Positions 1 through 13,572 of a DNA stretch of 64,000 nt are shown here, piece after piece. Under the pieces are notes generated by a model. It was not told the DNA's origin, searched no databases, and saw only the letters and a program-made list of their open reading frames with translations. The stretch is from NCBI GenBank assembly GCA_013433145.1, contig CM024176.1, forward strand, positions 4,274,849 to 4,338,848, read 5' to 3'. Position 1 is the first letter of the stretch. Every line of letters begins with the position of its first letter. The DNA comes from Ascaris suum. Its lineage: Eukaryota; Nematoda; Chromadorea; Rhabditida; Ascarididae. The translations under genes and the position numbers were made by a program.

Positions 1-3000
1 ATAGGCTTAAATCACTGTCGGCGCTTGTTATATTCTAACAAGCCCACATTAGTAATATTCAAATATTGAAGAATGACTCTCACAGGCGTATGTGTCTAAA
101 ATTTTGCAATTTCGAAGCGAATTAGATGGCATTTGATTCCTTGCACATTCCTTGTTTTGTAGATAAGTTGCAAGAGCACAGTGGTGGTGGTGTTAAAGCA
201 GCCAAGAGATTCACAAAACCTTCCCATCCATACGTGATGATTTTCAGCATGGTCTATTCGTAGATTTTCACTTGCGAAATCTCAAAAGCTGTCACTCTCA
301 CTCCGGCAAAAACGCAATAAGACATTCGAAATTTAATCATATCTTTCGTCCAGTAATGACTACAGATCGTTATTGCTCTTACAATTCATCGCAATTATCT
401 GAGGACGGTTTTCGCCATTTAGACCATTTTATCATGTTTAACAACTCAAATCATCTCCTTTCATAATAATATGATAGCATTGTTTCCACAGTTTTGGTTT
501 GGAGGAACTGCTGAATAAGATGACAGTAAGCATCATTGAGCAAACGACCAGGAAGTTTGAAGTGCTCTTTATACAGTTGAAAGAAGCGTTATCCAACAAA
601 AATACCGAGCCACAGATTTGAAGGATATGGCCTTCTACTGTTCGAGAGGAGTGGTTTATATGCTCAAGGGAGCGGAAAGGTCTTTTTTTTCTGATGACGG
701 AGTGTCATTCAAAAATATCTGATTACGAAGCCAGAAATTTGTTTGATATGCCGGCCATATATGGTGAAATAAACAGACTTTTTGTCGTTGAATTGTTTCG
801 GTAGAGCGAGAGTTTATTCAAAATTTTCAGTGTGGATGTCCATTTCGCTAGAATACAGCTAACTCAAGTGCCAAAAGATTGCGTATTTAACAGCGTTCAA
901 AACCTCAGCAATAAACGCCATCAATCTTTTACAAGCAATCTGCAATGGGGAAATTGAAACGGCTTTGATGATGCACCGAACGGAAGCGCAAAATGATCGA
1001 TCAGTAATGAACAGCAATGTCACCTATGATAATGAATCCTTAGTCGGAAGCATGTTGGAATGTTCTTCTTTATTTTTCATGCATGACTTCACGACGTCGA
1101 TGATATTGGGCGCTATTTAAAAATAAAAAAGAACTGCGCGCATAATGCATGTGAAGCTTACGTCGTGAATTTTCCATCATTTATCACTGCTTGCATATGA
1201 AAGCGGATTGAAACTTCTGAAGAAACGTCAAAATTAGCGATGCATTTAAGGGGCGATTATTCATCAAAAAAATATTCTCAGGAAGCTCGCTTATACCTCA
1301 TTTAATACTGAAGAACATATAGAAAGTGGATTTTCAAATTCACAAATGAGATCAAGGAACTTCAGGCCTAATCTTTCTTTATGGGTCTTATTTTAAATGC
1401 TAGATTTACTTCACCAAAAACGTAAAGTGCCCTAAAGAATCTATTCTTTATCTCTAACCGTTATCTTTCCTTATATAATAGAGTTTCAGATTTTATGCCG
1501 CAACTTTGTGATTCTTCATCTTGTGCGCAAGGAACAGAAATTTTGGCATTAAATAACCGCTTTCAGATCGGCTCAAGTCCATTACACCTTTTTTCTGATA
1601 CCGCAACTGGGGATTGCTAAAAATATATATTTTTAGCGACCCTCATTGTCTGTGGATATTGTTGAATCAGAAGTATTCTTTTACCTGCCATCCATTCAAA
1701 AAGCTTTATGGAATCTGAACCACTCACTGTAATTTGAATATTCCATTTTTGAAACAAGCAGATCTTATATTCTAGGGTTTTGATAAGTATATTTCAACAA
1801 AATAACAGATAATGGTTTAAAGTCGAACTGCTTAATAAGGTCGATCCGTCACGTCTCAAAAGCCATGCAGTGTCAAGTATACCAAAGCACAGTGCAACGA
1901 CCAGCGTTATCTCCAGCTTTGCTTTCATCATGACGTAGAGAACTAAGTACATGTCTTCATAAAGTAGTACATTCAATCAAATAACCACTTGCCAAAGTAA
2001 AAAAAAAACGTTGTATGATCTCACTGTGAAGGATATTTGCACACGCCCTTAATTTAGTAATTTACACCCTTCACATTGATGATCGACAAGTATGACTAAT
2101 AAACCCCTTTAATAAGATAAAAGGCGAGATAAACCAGGCAATTAATAAAACGAAGTCCCGAGCATTTCAAGCAAAACAGCCTACAATACAAGCGGGGAAG
2201 AAGCTGGGAAGAGGGCCAGCTAGCACTTGGATTTCGACGTCCCACCACTGTGTTAGCTCTTTGCGGTGGATTAAAGCCTCTGCTAACCCACCATTTCCTC
2301 ATTAACATAACCACACCACCTCGATTATTTTTGTGTAAACGAGCCGCTATGATTTCCATCCCGCCATCTGAACAGACAGTGTTTCGCGTCAGGGTCTTCT
2401 TTTGGGAGGGAAGGGGAAGAAGAGGGGTCGGTGCAATCTGTAGTTAAGGAGAAATTATTTCAACTTAGCTCGACATTTCACTAATCTAAGTAACATTTCA
2501 TGGCATTGCAAAGGCAGATCTGTTGCAGATACACGGATCAGTGTAATCATAAAACTAATATGTTTTTTTGCTTTTGCAAATTTATTGCAATTTGGGTTTA
2601 ATTTGAAATTCTCGAATATCATGCTGACATAGGTAGGAGATATTTATTCACAGAGTCTGATGTCACTTGCAAGTAAGCATTGCAACTGCTCAAAATACCA
2701 CAGCAACAAACGTCTTTTGCATTTTAACGAAAACACAGAGTGAAAAAAAAATGCTGCGCACATTTTTGCATAAATTGCACGCGCGTGAATGAGATTCAGC
2801 AGTGTATCCACTACATAACAACATGAAGAAAGTTTTTCTGAAAAAAGGATTACTGAAAATGATAGAATGTGTTCTAGGAAAGGACCACGCAGCGACTCCT
2901 CCTTTGCACATAGATCAGTGATAAGTTTTCTCTGCTTCTCATGCTGACAAACCCATTTCATATTACGCGCTTTGGAGGTAATCATTCGACAGTTTCCCAT

Positions 3001-4050
3001 CTTCGCCGGTTCCGGACAGGGATACAGTCACCTAGTTCATTCCTGTTCAACGCGGCAGGAAAGTGAAAAGTGACTAAGCATGCGTCGTACTGTCGATGCG
3101 AGGGTAACAGTGCAACAGGATATAGAGGAATAATGGGGTTTTGACGACCAGGGAAGTTAAATTCAAGTTCCTTTTCAGACAGACCACTTCATGCTCACAC
3201 GAGTTCCATATTGCATATGTTTCTAACAGTTTTATGCGAATCTTGGAAACCGATCAAAGTCGATTTCCCTTCTATAAGGCAGCGTATAGTTGGTCATAGA
3301 TTTGTCTGACGTTATAAACATTAAACCGAACATAACATCACCCTGCTTTGAGTAATGTTATAGGATCCTAAATTTGCTAATATTTACCGCGTTTATACCT
3401 ATTCTGTATCACTTGTCATCGAATTTCACAAAAAGAAACTTCATCGGCTTTTACGCGGTTTCTGCACATTTTCGCAGCAGTACATCACAAAGTTTGCGGT
3501 GTTTATGCGTATGTCGATTTTCGCGTTGCAAATTCCAAAGTGTTGTCTAGAAATGATGCTACAACGAAACTTGCCTCAGCGAGTTCTCCTCATCGGTTCT
3601 CGCAAATCTTATTCTTTAACAGTTCATTTCGGCTTCAGAAGCCAATTTGCAAAAGCGCGTTGTGGCGACGTCGTATCAACGTGCACATATCCGTGAAGGT
3701 GCACAGTCTGTGTCTGTGTGCATACGCATTTACTTGGTATATGCATACATGAGCGTTTGTGTTTATTTATTTACGTATGCCCGCACTTGTTTCTGAGTTC
3801 GGCAGTTTCACTTGGAAGGAGCTAAGCTTACAGTAGTGAAATCCGGCAGTTGTAATGGGTAATACTGAGGAATCTCTTATGCCATGTTTCATATTGATCT
3901 CTTACCGGTGAGAGAAGTTATACGCATGTAAATTTGGCAAAAATCTGGGTGCACTATGCGCTAGTACGCAGAAGGGGGCCCTTCTGGAAACTCCTGCAGA
4001 AGCGGGAGATATCTGGATCCTTGTGACGATAGACATTAGAAAACGTCAGA
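1..4050. other. AT-rich anonymous DNA, no gene seen
   Basis: No reading frame here is long enough or familiar enough to call an exon; the longest open stretch is 118 codons on the minus strand near 2644-3000 and shows no known motif. There is no tRNA-like B-box with a matching acceptor arm, no rRNA and no long tandem array. The only small structure I single out is the inverted repeat at 3969-3986. The stretch is best read as intron or intergenic sequence. Confidence 0.6.
3969..3986. repeat. Perfect 8-bp inverted repeat with 2-nt spacer
   Basis: The left arm CAGAAGGG (3969-3976) and right arm CCCTTCTG (3979-3986) are exact reverse complements around a GG spacer. It sits about 75 bp outside the 3' edge of LINE relic 1. 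Whether it has a function is unknown. Confidence 0.75.
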
Positions 4051-4170
4051 TTTGATCAGGAAACCGCTTTTGCTTGGTTCATGCTATTTCGCTAAACCGC
4101 GTTCGGACGAAACTGCTATTGACGACATATTTCTGAAAAGTTGCGGCCTTGGCGTCCATTACGTTGGAAC

Positions 4171-4320
4171 GCAATTTGTTCGACACAGCAGCTGCAGTTT
4201 AAGACCAAAATGTGTATTTGCGCCAGAAATCTTAGCGCGCATGGCTCACTACTGCTCCTATGGGATTTTAAGGTTTGATTGCTAATGAGTAGTGTTCACT
4301 TTATGGATGATACGAGAAGT
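4171..4320 (-). repeat. Well-preserved 150-bp 3' block of the LINE-like repeat, copy 1
   Basis: It aligns without a single gap to 44641-44790, with 130 of 150 identities by hand count. Nineteen of the 20 differences are transitions. It lies downstream of the RT region on the minus strand, so it would be the 3' untranslated or terminal part of the element. Reading it as codons gives no excess of third-position changes (9, 5 and 6 changes at positions 1, 2 and 3 in the one frame tested), so it does not look coding. The match continues more weakly to about 4060 on one side and into the RT region on the other. Confidence 0.85.
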
Positions 4321-4869
4321 GATTGTGGAAGTGTTGCATTATTTTCGAGTAAACAAACTGCAATGATGAGGAAGGGAAGCGCGAAGGGTGCGGGCTACTC
4401 GCGGAGGTTTTTTTTTTGTTTGGAAAATGATAAAGAGTAAAAAAAAAACGAATCGCAAGGCTGCGGTTGAGATGCAGAGTTCAGGAAGAGGACAGCTGAA
4501 CACAGCGCTCTGCAGTTTTGCCTCAACTTTATCGCGGTGAAAAAGAGTACAATTCTTGAATTTTTTGGGGGAACTGTAGCATAATACAGCACAATCAGAA
4601 ATTTTTCTGACTATAAATTATAATATAACATGGCTCGTGGAAGTCAGTACCCAATAAACTACCTATGTTATTGCGAAGTTTGTGAAATTTCGGTGCCCTA
4701 TAATATAGTACAATATAGTTTAAGAGATTTCCGAGCTGGCAAAGCAAGATGCAGTAAAGTCTTCGGAATATCAGTGGCATCAGTGTGAACCAGTTTTTTA
4801 AAACTCAGTGGACTGGCAGTACTGGTTCGCAATTTATGTTAATTGCTGTTTCTCTAATACAGGTCAGAC

Positions 4870-5439
4870 TAATTCCTTGTGCTCCTTCTAGGTGCTTGTA
4901 ACTCTTGGAAATGGAAATAAATTGGACCATCATCTGCATATTTGACTACGCTCCACGAAAAGGCATTTTTTCGAGGTTGGAAAGGTAGAAAGCCAACACA
5001 GGGGAGAGGGAAAACGAGGACGGTACCGTGTGGAGCCCCACACCAATCACTTTTCCTTTAACTAACTTTGGCTGGCGGAGGTTTCTGTTTTTTGCCTCGT
5101 CAAATTTCTTCTTAATAAACTGAAGGTCTTTCAGTTTTTTTGAAACATGTTTGCTGTTAGCTAAAGGAGAATGTGCGTGGCTTGAAGGTGTTTTAAAGCT
5201 CTCTTGACATCAGGCTGAACGGTGCTTTCCTTTGCAAGATTCATTTCGTTCGCGATTTCTACCAAATAGACCTCTGATGGAGGATACTTGTTAAAAGCAT
5301 ACTGAATACACTCTACGTTGTGCAAAACGCTCCACCGCAGTAACAAGTTGCACACAAACGTGAATTTCAAAGAATGTCGATGCGCTAAGCAGTTTGACGC
5401 ATTCTTCGCTAGCCATTGTCTTCGTATAAGACGGTACAT
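4870..5439 (-). pseudogene. Reverse transcriptase pseudogene fragment (LINE relic 1)
   Basis: On the minus strand a frame open for 92 codons (5439-5161) ends with QPDVKRALKHL followed by a TAG. D-x-K-R-A matches RT motif A, which carries the first catalytic aspartate in an active enzyme, although the usual second D of 'AFD/AYD' is gone. About 50 codons downstream, in another frame, GAPHGTVL (5016-5039) matches the LINE box GxPQGxxL with H for Q. Thirty-three codons further, in the same frame as GAPHGTVL, YADD (4929-4940) gives the two metal-binding aspartates in the context VVKYADDGPI. Motif order and spacing are those of non-LTR reverse transcriptases. The intervening stops (5161-5163 and others) and the frame change make it a pseudogene. 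The hydrophobic stretch usually found after GxPQG is readable in a different frame, which suggests small indels. Confidence 0.85.
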
Positions 5440-5545
5440 CTGTCAATTGTCATTGCTCGGTGTTTTCCCCAAAAGAGGTGATTCAGTCAACAAGAGGGCA
5501 CAGTTCTGGCGCGTCCTAATTTTTTCTCAGCTTCGGCTTTTCTAA

Positions 5546-8500
5546 ATGCGTTCAATTCCTGATAGTTTGTTTGAATGCATATGAATGATACCTGTTGAAA
5601 GTGTTAATATTGAAGTTGCAAAGATTTCCTTCGAAAAATCCTTCTGCGAAATTCCCGTGTGTGGAGACCACTACAATAGAAAGTACGTGGCCTGAATTCA
5701 ATGAATCACCTTTATGCGAGGGCCATTGTGAAAGGGACTTACGGAGGCTCTCAATAGTTTTTGTTTAATACCGATCGGATGGCAAGAGACCAAAAAATGT
5801 GCTTGAAGGGGATGGAAAGTGCACGATGCTTTATTCGCTTCATTCTGTTATGAATCGTATACTTTAAGCAACCTCACTTTACCCTAGCGGCTGAGATGCT
5901 AAACACGCAAGATCCCATATGTGAAATAGAGATTTGCGTAAATTGCGTGTCAGTGAGAAAACAAATGAGTATATATCGTTATTACATCTCCGCACTTCAT
6001 GGGCTGAATGGTTACAGGCGTGGAAAAGTGCATATACAACTGGGGAAACATCAAAATTCGCATGATGTGCCGCTTTTCATTTCAGATGATTTCTCTAATC
6101 GCTTATGGAAATATTCAAGCGCAATAATTGAGCGTTTTCTTATAATTAGCAACTGGTTGTGCAAGAAACTTTATCTCAACAAAGTACATGCTACCGTTCG
6201 GTGATCATAGCCCAACTCTTCCGCCACCTTTCTCAGATTGACGGAGGCAAAACCTGCAAATTCCAAGCACCTACGGGTATTCAATTATATACTGCGCATT
6301 TACAAAGCGTCCTCATTATGCGCAATTTTAAATCAGCATTCGGAGCTCATAACAACTAAAGTGATATATGGTGCTTCCACAACAAGTTCATTGTTTTTTA
6401 ACACGTAGAATGGTAACTAAGAAATGCATATAACACTCCAAAGTTTCGTTCGAACCGACCATCAAAGATATAAGCTAATGAATGCAATAAAAAAGTGGTT
6501 TAGATAGGAAAGGAAATTATAAAATCAAAGTGAGATTTATTCATTCAATAAACGGAAATTAAATACGATGTTGCTGAAAAAACAAACAGAGGCAACTAAT
6601 ATGCATTACAAACAGGATAATGTTGCATGCACTAACGGGGAATTGCGATCTTCCGATCAATCATGTGCACAAAAGTTATAAATAAGTAGTGAAGCACGCT
6701 AGAAGAGATGTACTTTTACACAATGCCGGAAGACACGATATGTACTTTTATAATTCAGCTTAGTAAACCGTTGTCTTCTATAATCTGCCAACAAATAACG
6801 AAATATATTTGATATTGCACCATCATTTTGGTCAAACTGAATGCTCATAAAAACATTCTTCAAATTTCCTTTCTAAGTCAACCCTGCAATCTGTATAGCA
6901 TGTCATCCAATCAATCATCGAATATACGCAAGTATTTGAGCATTGTTAAGTGCCGAAATATTCGCATGCATTCAGAGATGTAAGCTGATAGAAGTAGCTA
7001 CGCTAACGTTACTGTTGACTATGCCTGCAGAATTCCATAATTTTGGCTTCAGTGGTTCTTGAGATGAAACTGTTGACAAGGGTTCAAGTAAATATACATA
7101 TGACAATATAGACAACGTCTTGCCAACAAACACAAAGAGCCAAAAATGCATAACAAAGCATTTCCAAGCGGATGAAAAACACTCATCGCTGTCGCCGGAG
7201 ACTATGTTTGAGCAGCGGATGTACAACAAAGGTTTTGGCGAAAATTTGAGTGCATAAATAATGAATCACTCTCAAAAGGCTAGAGTCGACCTGGTTGATG
7301 TGTGGAATTTGGTTTTGACGACCGCTCTACGATTTATTTTATCAGCTTCCATCTTTTTCACTTTTGTTCATAGCGATCTGAAAGCATAGAGCGGTAGACT
7401 GCTGGACTTATATGAGAATGTCGAAGAACATATAAAAGGAGAACGTCGCGAAAGCGGGCCGGTTTTTAAGGGAAACTGGAGCACGACACCTTAGCAAGCG
7501 ATCACCGAACCTAAGAAGCATTGTGAAAGGACTCGCCATGGCAGCAGTTTCCGTGCCACTTGTACGACGGCATTAAAGATGACATTTAAAATTCACTCAA
7601 TATGATCCTGGTAGCACAAGTCCTACGTTTTCCGGCCAAAAGATTCACTATTTACGCAGCCAGGTCAAAATATAGACTTTCAGCGCCGAAATATTTTTTA
7701 CCTCCGTTGTCTTACCTCTGATATTTACCAGCTTGCGTCCATAATTTCTAAATTCTGTGTTCTAACTTCTTTTTAGGATAATCAAAAAATTTTGCACTCT
7801 AATAGACAAATTTCTTTTATGTTATTAGTTCTGTTACGAATGAGAGTTCCTGTCATTCATTAAGTTCCACTGTAGATTACGCAATAAGTATAAGTAACGC
7901 TGCCCTAGACCTAGATGCATTATTATTGCAGCTTTTTGGCTTACAAATTGGGAGTGCCAAGCTCAAAGATGCGTGACATGCGTGCGATCAAGACGCCGTC
8001 TATAATAATGCGGTTCATGTAATGATTCCCCGAAAAGCAAAGCGAGATAAAAAATCCTAAAATACAAACACTTATCCATCTATACAACTAAATAAGTCCG
8101 CAGCCGAACAGTCCACATCCACCTGTTGAAAAAAAAAACTCAATTTACCGGTCTCACTCATTAGATTTATTAAATACATAATTCCTGAGCTCAAAGTTTA
8201 AGCTGGGACAGCTTAAACATGCATGTGTACTGTTCATAGTAATAATATCATCAGGAGAGGTCTTTCATAAAATGGAGCAAATAAATGAATAGCAAGTGCC
8301 ATCGCACAGAGTGGCGCTCATTGTATATTTCCTGGCAGGTATGAGTAAAATACACGTAATCATCTAGCCCATTTTATCGCTTCAGCGCATGAAACTGTTC
8401 TACTTTGCAAAAAGCGCTACACTTTCGTAACTTGCAGAAATCCCGGGTGCTTACTAGTATTCAGCACAAACTCAAGGTTTGGTAGCCGAGGGCTAGCGGT

Positions 8501-11500
8501 TTGATATGTGAGGGAAGTGTTTCGAAAAGCAACTGGGAAGATGCTTATTGCTATATGTTGTATACTGTAGCAAATGCAGATCCAGTATTCAGTTGTTTAA
8601 CTGGAATAAATAATAAACTCGCCTTTCTGCCAGATGGGCATGTTTATGGCAGAGTGAATGGAACTGTCTGATTGTTTGAAGGAAGTCGGCGTGTTCGGCT
8701 CTGAGGCAACGGATCAGCTCTTGGGAAAACTTTCAGGATGGAAACAGCTGAACTCTCAAGAACTTACGAAAGATTGCCATATGGAGTAGCTGAAGATCAA
8801 TGCTCGACATGTGAGCTTCATAAGTCCGAGAAGTTATATAAATTTTCAACCGACTCACAATCCAACGGTGGGAGAAGAAATTTTGACTTATGAGCTTCAT
8901 AGCTCCTTCAGGTTCTTCTAACTCATCGAATTCATCACATTTAATGGAATTACATACAACATGCAACTAACGCTGAAGATTCGCCTCATGCTTTGATTAG
9001 AGCAGTTTCTGGGTTGCCACGTTCATGCAACAAGGGAATCGGCATGCTTGTGCAGAACCAACCGATCAAAGTGTAGATATTCGAGATTTTTGCAAAAATC
9101 ATCCGGTGACGCATACGAACTGTTGAAAGTTTTAGCATCTGGTCGTTTTTAGCGAAGAAGCATCTGGTCGCATATTTGAAGAGTTTATTCGCAAAGTTCT
9201 ACGATGTCCGAATCATAACAGTCGACTAAGTGCAGCACTCAGCAAGAAAATGAACATTATTTATGCATAGGAAGCAAGGAAAGCTCGGAGATGATGCTGA
9301 TATGTAGTCGATTTCATATTGCAGCCACATAAATTAGAATCTTATCTCATCCTCGTTAAGAGTTATCAAAAAAACTGCAACCATAATGCGTTACGTTGAA
9401 CCGATGTTGATTAAGCATCGTTGCCACGCTCTCAATCAACACCTCAACAATCTAATCGTTTGAAATTATGGGCACTTGCATGCCTCACATGATAAGTGAA
9501 ACCATTAATGCGACATAAGGCAAGCTGTTGCGTCTATTGTTTGATGGTCAACTATGTGGTGGAAGAAGATCGTTCCAAGCCTCTTGCTCGGGGATCGAGC
9601 GAGTGACTCTTAACCAGCGCTAGTAAAACGGTCTTCAAAGTTAATCTGTCTGCTAATTTATAGATTAGATTTGACTAATTTCGTTAATCTGAAAGTCGAT
9701 AGGAGTCTAATTAGTGTCATTTTGAGTCATATTAGTATTCTTAATGAATGCCACGGATCCGTTTGGCTGATGCGTTTCTAGAGGGTGCCATCGACCTATT
9801 GGCAAATCCTGAATTGTAAGTTTTTATTTCGCAGAAATATGCTCCAGTGTTTCAGGCTTTTTTGTCTTTTTCTTTGGCTGTGAAGGAGGTTCAGCTCCGT
9901 GACTTGACTAAAATCTTTCAGTGTTTCAATATTGTGAAGAAGGAAGATCCTTTTTAATGGAAGGGAGTATCATGAATCCGATGTATAATTGTTACTTATA
10001 AATTTGGCAGTCCTGAAGTAGACTTACATGGCTATCAAACCGAGCGTCATATCTGCAACCCACCGATCACAACTATCACAGCATTACAAGTAATTATTAC
10101 CGCGCCATTTCCCAGCTGTTGTAGTTCATATTTCTATTCTCGTCTTCTCATACAACCGAACAGTGAACAGGAAAGCCTTTAAGATAGACTCTCAAAACGT
10201 GCAAGACTCGTACATGCAATGGTCCCTTTGATTCATTGTGCACTCAGCGCCACTCACTTTTCGTCGGTTCTTACCTTTGATTGTACTGGTCAGTTTGATA
10301 CATTTTTCGCACATGCGAACGCTCCCTTTCCAATCCTCCTCAAAATATGGAAAAATTTTCCCCTATTTTTCACCCACTTTTGAAGGAGGTGGCTCCAAAT
10401 TTTTGGTGCATTAATTCTGCTAGGACAAGTTGGGACACGAAAGGAAGTTCGCTTGCTAATTTCATGCAGAAGCTCTTCACACACCAAGCACAACAACACT
10501 CCGTTTGTAAATTAGAGTAAAAGAGATCTATGATGCACCAGCAACCAGGAAAAACAGGTATAGTGGTTAGTGATGACTCGTGCATCTAGACTTTACGCCT
10601 GCAAGGAACGTGCAGAACTGGGCGAGTAGCCTGTGAACGTTGCTAAATGCGCATTTAATAACTAGGCGTGATTTGCTAATAAAAAACGCGACAGAAGAAT
10701 GCAGAGCACTGCAGAGTTCGAAGAAGTGCTTTTTTTAACAACGGTTACGACACCCTAGGCTACGGTAAACTAGTTTCGTATACAAGCTTGAGGGAAAATC
10801 AATCTAGAAAACGATTCATTCACATGCGGGTATCACAATCAGCTGTGTCGGCGATACTAGAGACGATAATAAGCGTAGTGGTGGTTTTACTGGATACACC
10901 GTTGATCTGTCTAAATGTTGATTAGAAAAATACCTTCGGAGCAAACAACTTTATGCTGTTTTCTTTTATGTAATGAAGCCAGCGAGACTGAGCATCTATT
11001 TCTAAATTACGATTAATGTTCGCACGAGGTCCTTACCCGGTATTCAGAATGGCGTATTTTCTAGGGATGATTGCGAAATTATTTATGTGCAAATTGATTT
11101 CTATGGCAATGAACGTGGAAAACGGAGAAGTGGTTATACGGCTGATGAGCTAAGTGTTAACGACGAAATATTACTGCGGATGGAGATTCTGGAGCAGACT
11201 CAGCATCATGGTCGACGTGATCGTCAAAGGAAGCATTGCATGCAACAGACAACTAAAACTATTATTGCACTTTTTCAGACTCCTTTGCGACCCAATAAAG
11301 CTGAAAATTGTGAAGGCATATGCCTAATAAGCTAGCACAATATGAGATCCCGCATTCATCTTATCTTATCAACGCATTTTGTTCCTTAGCAGCGATTAGT
11401 AAAAGTGTACAGCAATCATTGCCACCATAATCCAGGTAACCCAACAGCTCTTATCGGTTTCCCATAAAAGATTCGTTTTCTGCAGCTCCAACGGTGCAGA

Positions 11501-13560
11501 GTAAATGACCGACCGGTGTAAAATTTTTTACTTTTAAATGCCTTCGGAACGACTCAAACATAATTAATTGATCAAGGCAGAATGCGGCAATAGACGGATC
11601 GATCTATAATGCATCTTATGCTCAGCATGCTGCACAATTATTGTTTAAATTCCTTCGTGAGTTGAAATCGTCGAATCGACAGAGAGACAGACATATGCAC
11701 AAAATACTCCATGCATATATGCCAAGAGAAATGAAACGGAAATAATGCGCTTTCATAGATCAATTCTACTTGAGCGATTATAAAAGATTTTGCAAAGGGT
11801 ATTCACCATATTCTCTCGTACATAACAGTTCTAACGTACTAATTCATCCACAAGTTTTAAGATGCTTGTTGATGAGGGATGTTTATTCAGCAGAGTGGTT
11901 TCTCTCTCCGAAATTTCCACTACATTTAACAGCAAATGGATTAACAAGCTATTTCTTCAAGTTTTACAACAAAAGCATAAGAAATAATGGAAGCCGGTTT
12001 ATTTAGGAAATTGTTGTTTGCTCCTCAAATGAGCTGAAAGATAAATTCAAATGCAATGACCGAGTTTTTCTGAAAGGCTGAGGTTTTATGAGGATGCCTT
12101 GAAACTCAAAGTGCCGTTATTGTACGGCAATACATTTGATTTCAAAAAGTTCCTTAAAACACCTATATTTACCTATATTAGTTCTTTAGCACAACCCTCT
12201 CAAATCGCAAATTAAAGCAACAGATATGCAAGCAAGAATAAAAGCACTGATATGCTCACAAGCATGTCAATATAGCCACAGTAGCCAAGCCACATTTACC
12301 TGCAAGCAATAAGTAGTCAGAGACTTTCTTTTGCCAGCGTTCTATGGGGGAACTAGTTTTCCCTGTGAACGAAATCATTTCAAAAATATTGCATGAAAGT
12401 TAATGTCCATCTTATATTCAATGCTGAAATCATCGAAGAAAACAGCTAGTTGTTTGTAGAGCAACGATGAGTCATATGTTTGTGCCAGCTCATTGTTTTC
12501 TATAAGGTTGCGTTTTCTTTATTATTATGCCTCTAATAACGTCTCTAATTTCCAAACACTTGTGCAGATTATTTTCAATGATATTTGAGAGGGAGAGTTT
12601 TGTTGTTCACATAACGTTATTTTGTGATTTGCGTAAAAGTTTTGATGAAATATTGCAAGGTTATAGAGACACATGAAAACGCATTATTTTTGCTAGTTCT
12701 ATGACGGAAGTGTTGAAAGTTATTTACTCACTTAAAATATTAGAAAGAGATTCTTTCATCAATTTTTAACTTACTAGAAACTCATGAGATAATTGTATTC
12801 GTAATTTACCAAACCCAGAATCCACTTCAATAGCAGGATTGAAGCCGCATTCAGCGCATTCAATAGCACATTAAATCTCAATAGAAACTCATGAAAGCTC
12901 CCACATAATTGAAGAGGAAAACGAGTTGATCCATGCGATACGTTTATTGAAGCAAATAACTCCTCTCATTCTAGAAACATTGCGTAATAACGCTTTCATT
13001 TTCATGCAATATTCATTTTAATATATTCACTTCTACCACAGAGGACAATCATCAAACGAATCTCACATTCGCAGATTTTCAATTGAGTTGACAATTCTTA
13101 AAGGACATCGTCGTGTGTAAACTGAAAGATGATTGCAATTTTCGTGCATACAAAATTAAATCACGAGGAGCTTATTATATTCACGCGCACTTCTCCACTG
13201 GTAGAATATTGAGGACAGAAGTGCATAACTGTCATACTTTCATTGCTATAAGCCTTCCTTTGCAAGCATTCTTAAATCCCGGCGACCTTGGAGATTCGAA
13301 ATACGTTAAGGTGCTTCGAATATCAGCCCAGTATAAGCCTTATCTGGAATTTAGGCACGCTGAGTGACTTATCGGAAGCATGCGCACAATAAGCTGACAA
13401 GAGTGCCATTAAATTTGTGGTGGAAAAACTGTCTGCAACCAGAAAATGAAGGTTGCATTGCATGTAAGCCTATTCACTAAATGCTCTTTAATATACATCT
13501 CTCTCCGCCTCCATTTACCTCCAAACTTAAGCCCGTTGCTGAAAATGATGAGCGTTGCAA
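5546..13560. other. AT-rich anonymous DNA, no gene seen
   Basis: Roughly 8 kb with only short, unfamiliar open frames on both strands. A 12-bp direct repeat (agcatctggtcg) occurs twice near 9134-9170. An exon-like 23-codon ATG frame at 9748-9815 is followed by a consensus GTAAGT, but the next acceptor is only 19 nt away. I see no RNA gene or mobile element here. Confidence 0.55.
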
Positions 13561-13572
13561 GTGCCGAAATTA

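Larger units (their letters stand above)
4060..5545 (-). mobile_element. Degenerate LINE-type retrotransposon relic, copy 1
   Basis: This is the remains of a non-LTR retrotransposon transcribed on the minus strand. From 5' to 3' on that strand it has a region resembling the RT fingers (5439-5212), motif A DVKRAL (5194-5211), the GAPHGTVL block (5016-5039), catalytic YADD (4929-4940), a poorly preserved C-terminal and 3' part, and a well-preserved 150-bp block (4171-4320). A second copy lies at about 44530-45990, and their shared extent sets the boundaries, which are approximate. Stops and frameshifts separate motif A from the other two motifs, so no functional enzyme is encoded. No ORF1, endonuclease, poly(A) or target-site duplication is visible. 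YADD plus GxPxG and a KRA-type motif A fit a CR1/Jockey- or RTE-like element, but the clade cannot be settled by eye. Confidence 0.85.

Noticed and set aside
6448..6470. GGTTCGAAC on the minus strand, a possible tRNA B-box
   Set aside because: The conserved CC after the loop is missing and no A-box or acceptor stem fits at the right distance.
9748..9834. Short ATG frame followed by a consensus GTAAGT and a TTTCGCAG acceptor
   Set aside because: The implied intron would be 19 nt, too short to splice, and the 23-codon peptide matches nothing known to me.
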